This document shows positions 12,534-12,849 of a stretch of 12,849 bases of DNA, piece after piece. The notes under the pieces were generated by a model. That model was not told the DNA's origin and ran no database searches. It saw nothing but the letters and a program-made list of their open reading frames with translations. Position 1 is the first letter of the stretch. Every line of letters starts with the position of its first letter. A program made the translations under genes and the position numbers. Origin of the DNA: Candidatus Saccharimonadota bacterium (GTDB taxonomy: Bacteria > Patescibacteriota > Saccharimonadia > Saccharimonadales > Saccharimonadaceae); NCBI GenBank assembly GCA_900555425.1, contig UNSM01000017.1, forward strand, positions 1-12,849, in the 5' to 3' direction.

Positions 12534-12849
12534 TTAACGAGACTTAATAAATTTTTCCAATTCCTCTTTAAGTTCTTTTTTTTCTAAACTAGTATCTAGA
12601 GGCGAATTTATAGAAGACACCCTTTTAATATCGCAGCACTTAATGAACTCAAAGTATTCAATTCCATTACCTGAAACGACAGCACCATAAGTACTAGTCT
12701 TGCGACTAAAATCTTCCATGGTCATAGGCGGGGTTGGTTCGCCAGTTACGTTTGCCGATAGCTTAAAGAATAACAATGCGACTTTCTCTCCCAAACAGCC
12801 CCCATCTTCTATATATCCATCAAAGGCTACGACCGAAGTATGAACGTCC
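12534..12849 (-). CDS. 3' part of an unrecognised gene running off the window
   Basis: The frame is open from the window edge to a TAA at 12534, giving at least 105 residues without a stop. A TTG at 12794 could serve as a start (86 residues). The residues before it (such as HTSVVAFDGYIEDGG) look like ordinary protein sequence and there is no Shine-Dalgarno at the TTG, so the gene more likely begins outside the window. Visible features are a hydrophobic KVALLFFKLSA stretch, a proline-containing GEPTPPMTMEDF loop, two adjacent cysteines (KCCD) and a charged helical C-terminus (LEKKELKEELEKFIKSR). I do not recognise a family. It lies upstream of the rpsB promoter in the same direction, with no terminator hairpin seen between. 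Confidence 0.55.
   Translation of the reverse strand, partial: DVHTSVVAFDGYIEDGGCLGEKVALLFFKLSANVTGEPTPPMTMEDFSRKTSTYGAVVSGNGIEYFEFIKCCDIKRVSSINSPLDTSLEKKELKEELEKFIKSR

Noticed and set aside
12792..12794. TTG as the true start of the gene at the right edge
   Set aside because: The frame stays open to the window end with normal-looking protein sequence, and no ribosome binding site precedes the TTG.
1..12849. CRISPR arrays, insertion sequences, prophage, tRNA or rRNA genes
   Set aside because: No regularly spaced repeats, transposase or phage genes, terminal repeats, or tRNA/rRNA-like sequences were seen on reading.

Overview
The window is a compact, gene-dense bacterial chromosome segment of moderate-to-low GC. 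It looks like the candidate phyla radiation and most likely Saccharibacteria (TM7). That placement is an inference from several things: very tight gene packing, a DUF2207 membrane protein, a 415-residue prolyl-tRNA synthetase without an editing domain, a divergent class II lysyl-tRNA synthetase, a small DUF5663-like acidic protein, and a cut-down version of the usual frr-uppS-rseP-proS gene order. TGA is used as a stop (uppS and others), so the UGA-recoded Gracilibacteria/Absconditabacteria are excluded. No rRNA, tRNA, CRISPR array or insertion sequence was seen. No stretch longer than about 150 bases lacks a gene.

Layout, mostly on the minus strand. At the right edge is the 3' part of an unrecognised gene (12534-12849). 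Next is rpsB-tsf (12420 to 11094), one transcription unit with its own promoter and a hairpin terminator at about 11041-11073. A lysine/alanine-rich coiled-coil protein (10944-9712) follows, with a strong promoter whose -35 box lies inside a perfect 10-bp inverted repeat. A small acidic protein (9670-9335) comes next. The only plus-strand gene, recF (8235-9287), converges on it, and the two share a bidirectional terminator (9288-9317).

Divergent from recF is a six-gene operon running right to left: frr, a small nucleotidyltransferase-fold protein, uppS, rseP, a CPBP-family membrane protease and proS (8144 to 3280). Neighbouring genes overlap or are 11 bases apart. Then come greA, lysS and the DUF2207 gene, each with its own visible promoter. 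Most of the products are core translation and transcription machinery (S2, EF-Ts, RRF, ProRS, LysRS, GreA). The rest serve cell-envelope lipid-carrier synthesis (UppS), membrane proteolysis (RseP, CPBP) and DNA repair (RecF).

The most notable signal is in the promoters. Three unrelated genes (the DUF2207 gene, recF and the DUF5663-like gene) have a -10 box ending exactly 6 nt before the start codon. Transcription should therefore begin on the start codon itself, giving leaderless mRNAs. lysS is nearly the same, with a 10-nt gap. The genes with a 5' leader or in an internal operon position mostly have good Shine-Dalgarno sequences. Two promoter-linked dyads (11012-11042 and 3195-3210) and the nucleotidyltransferase-like gene between frr and uppS are the other points worth following up.
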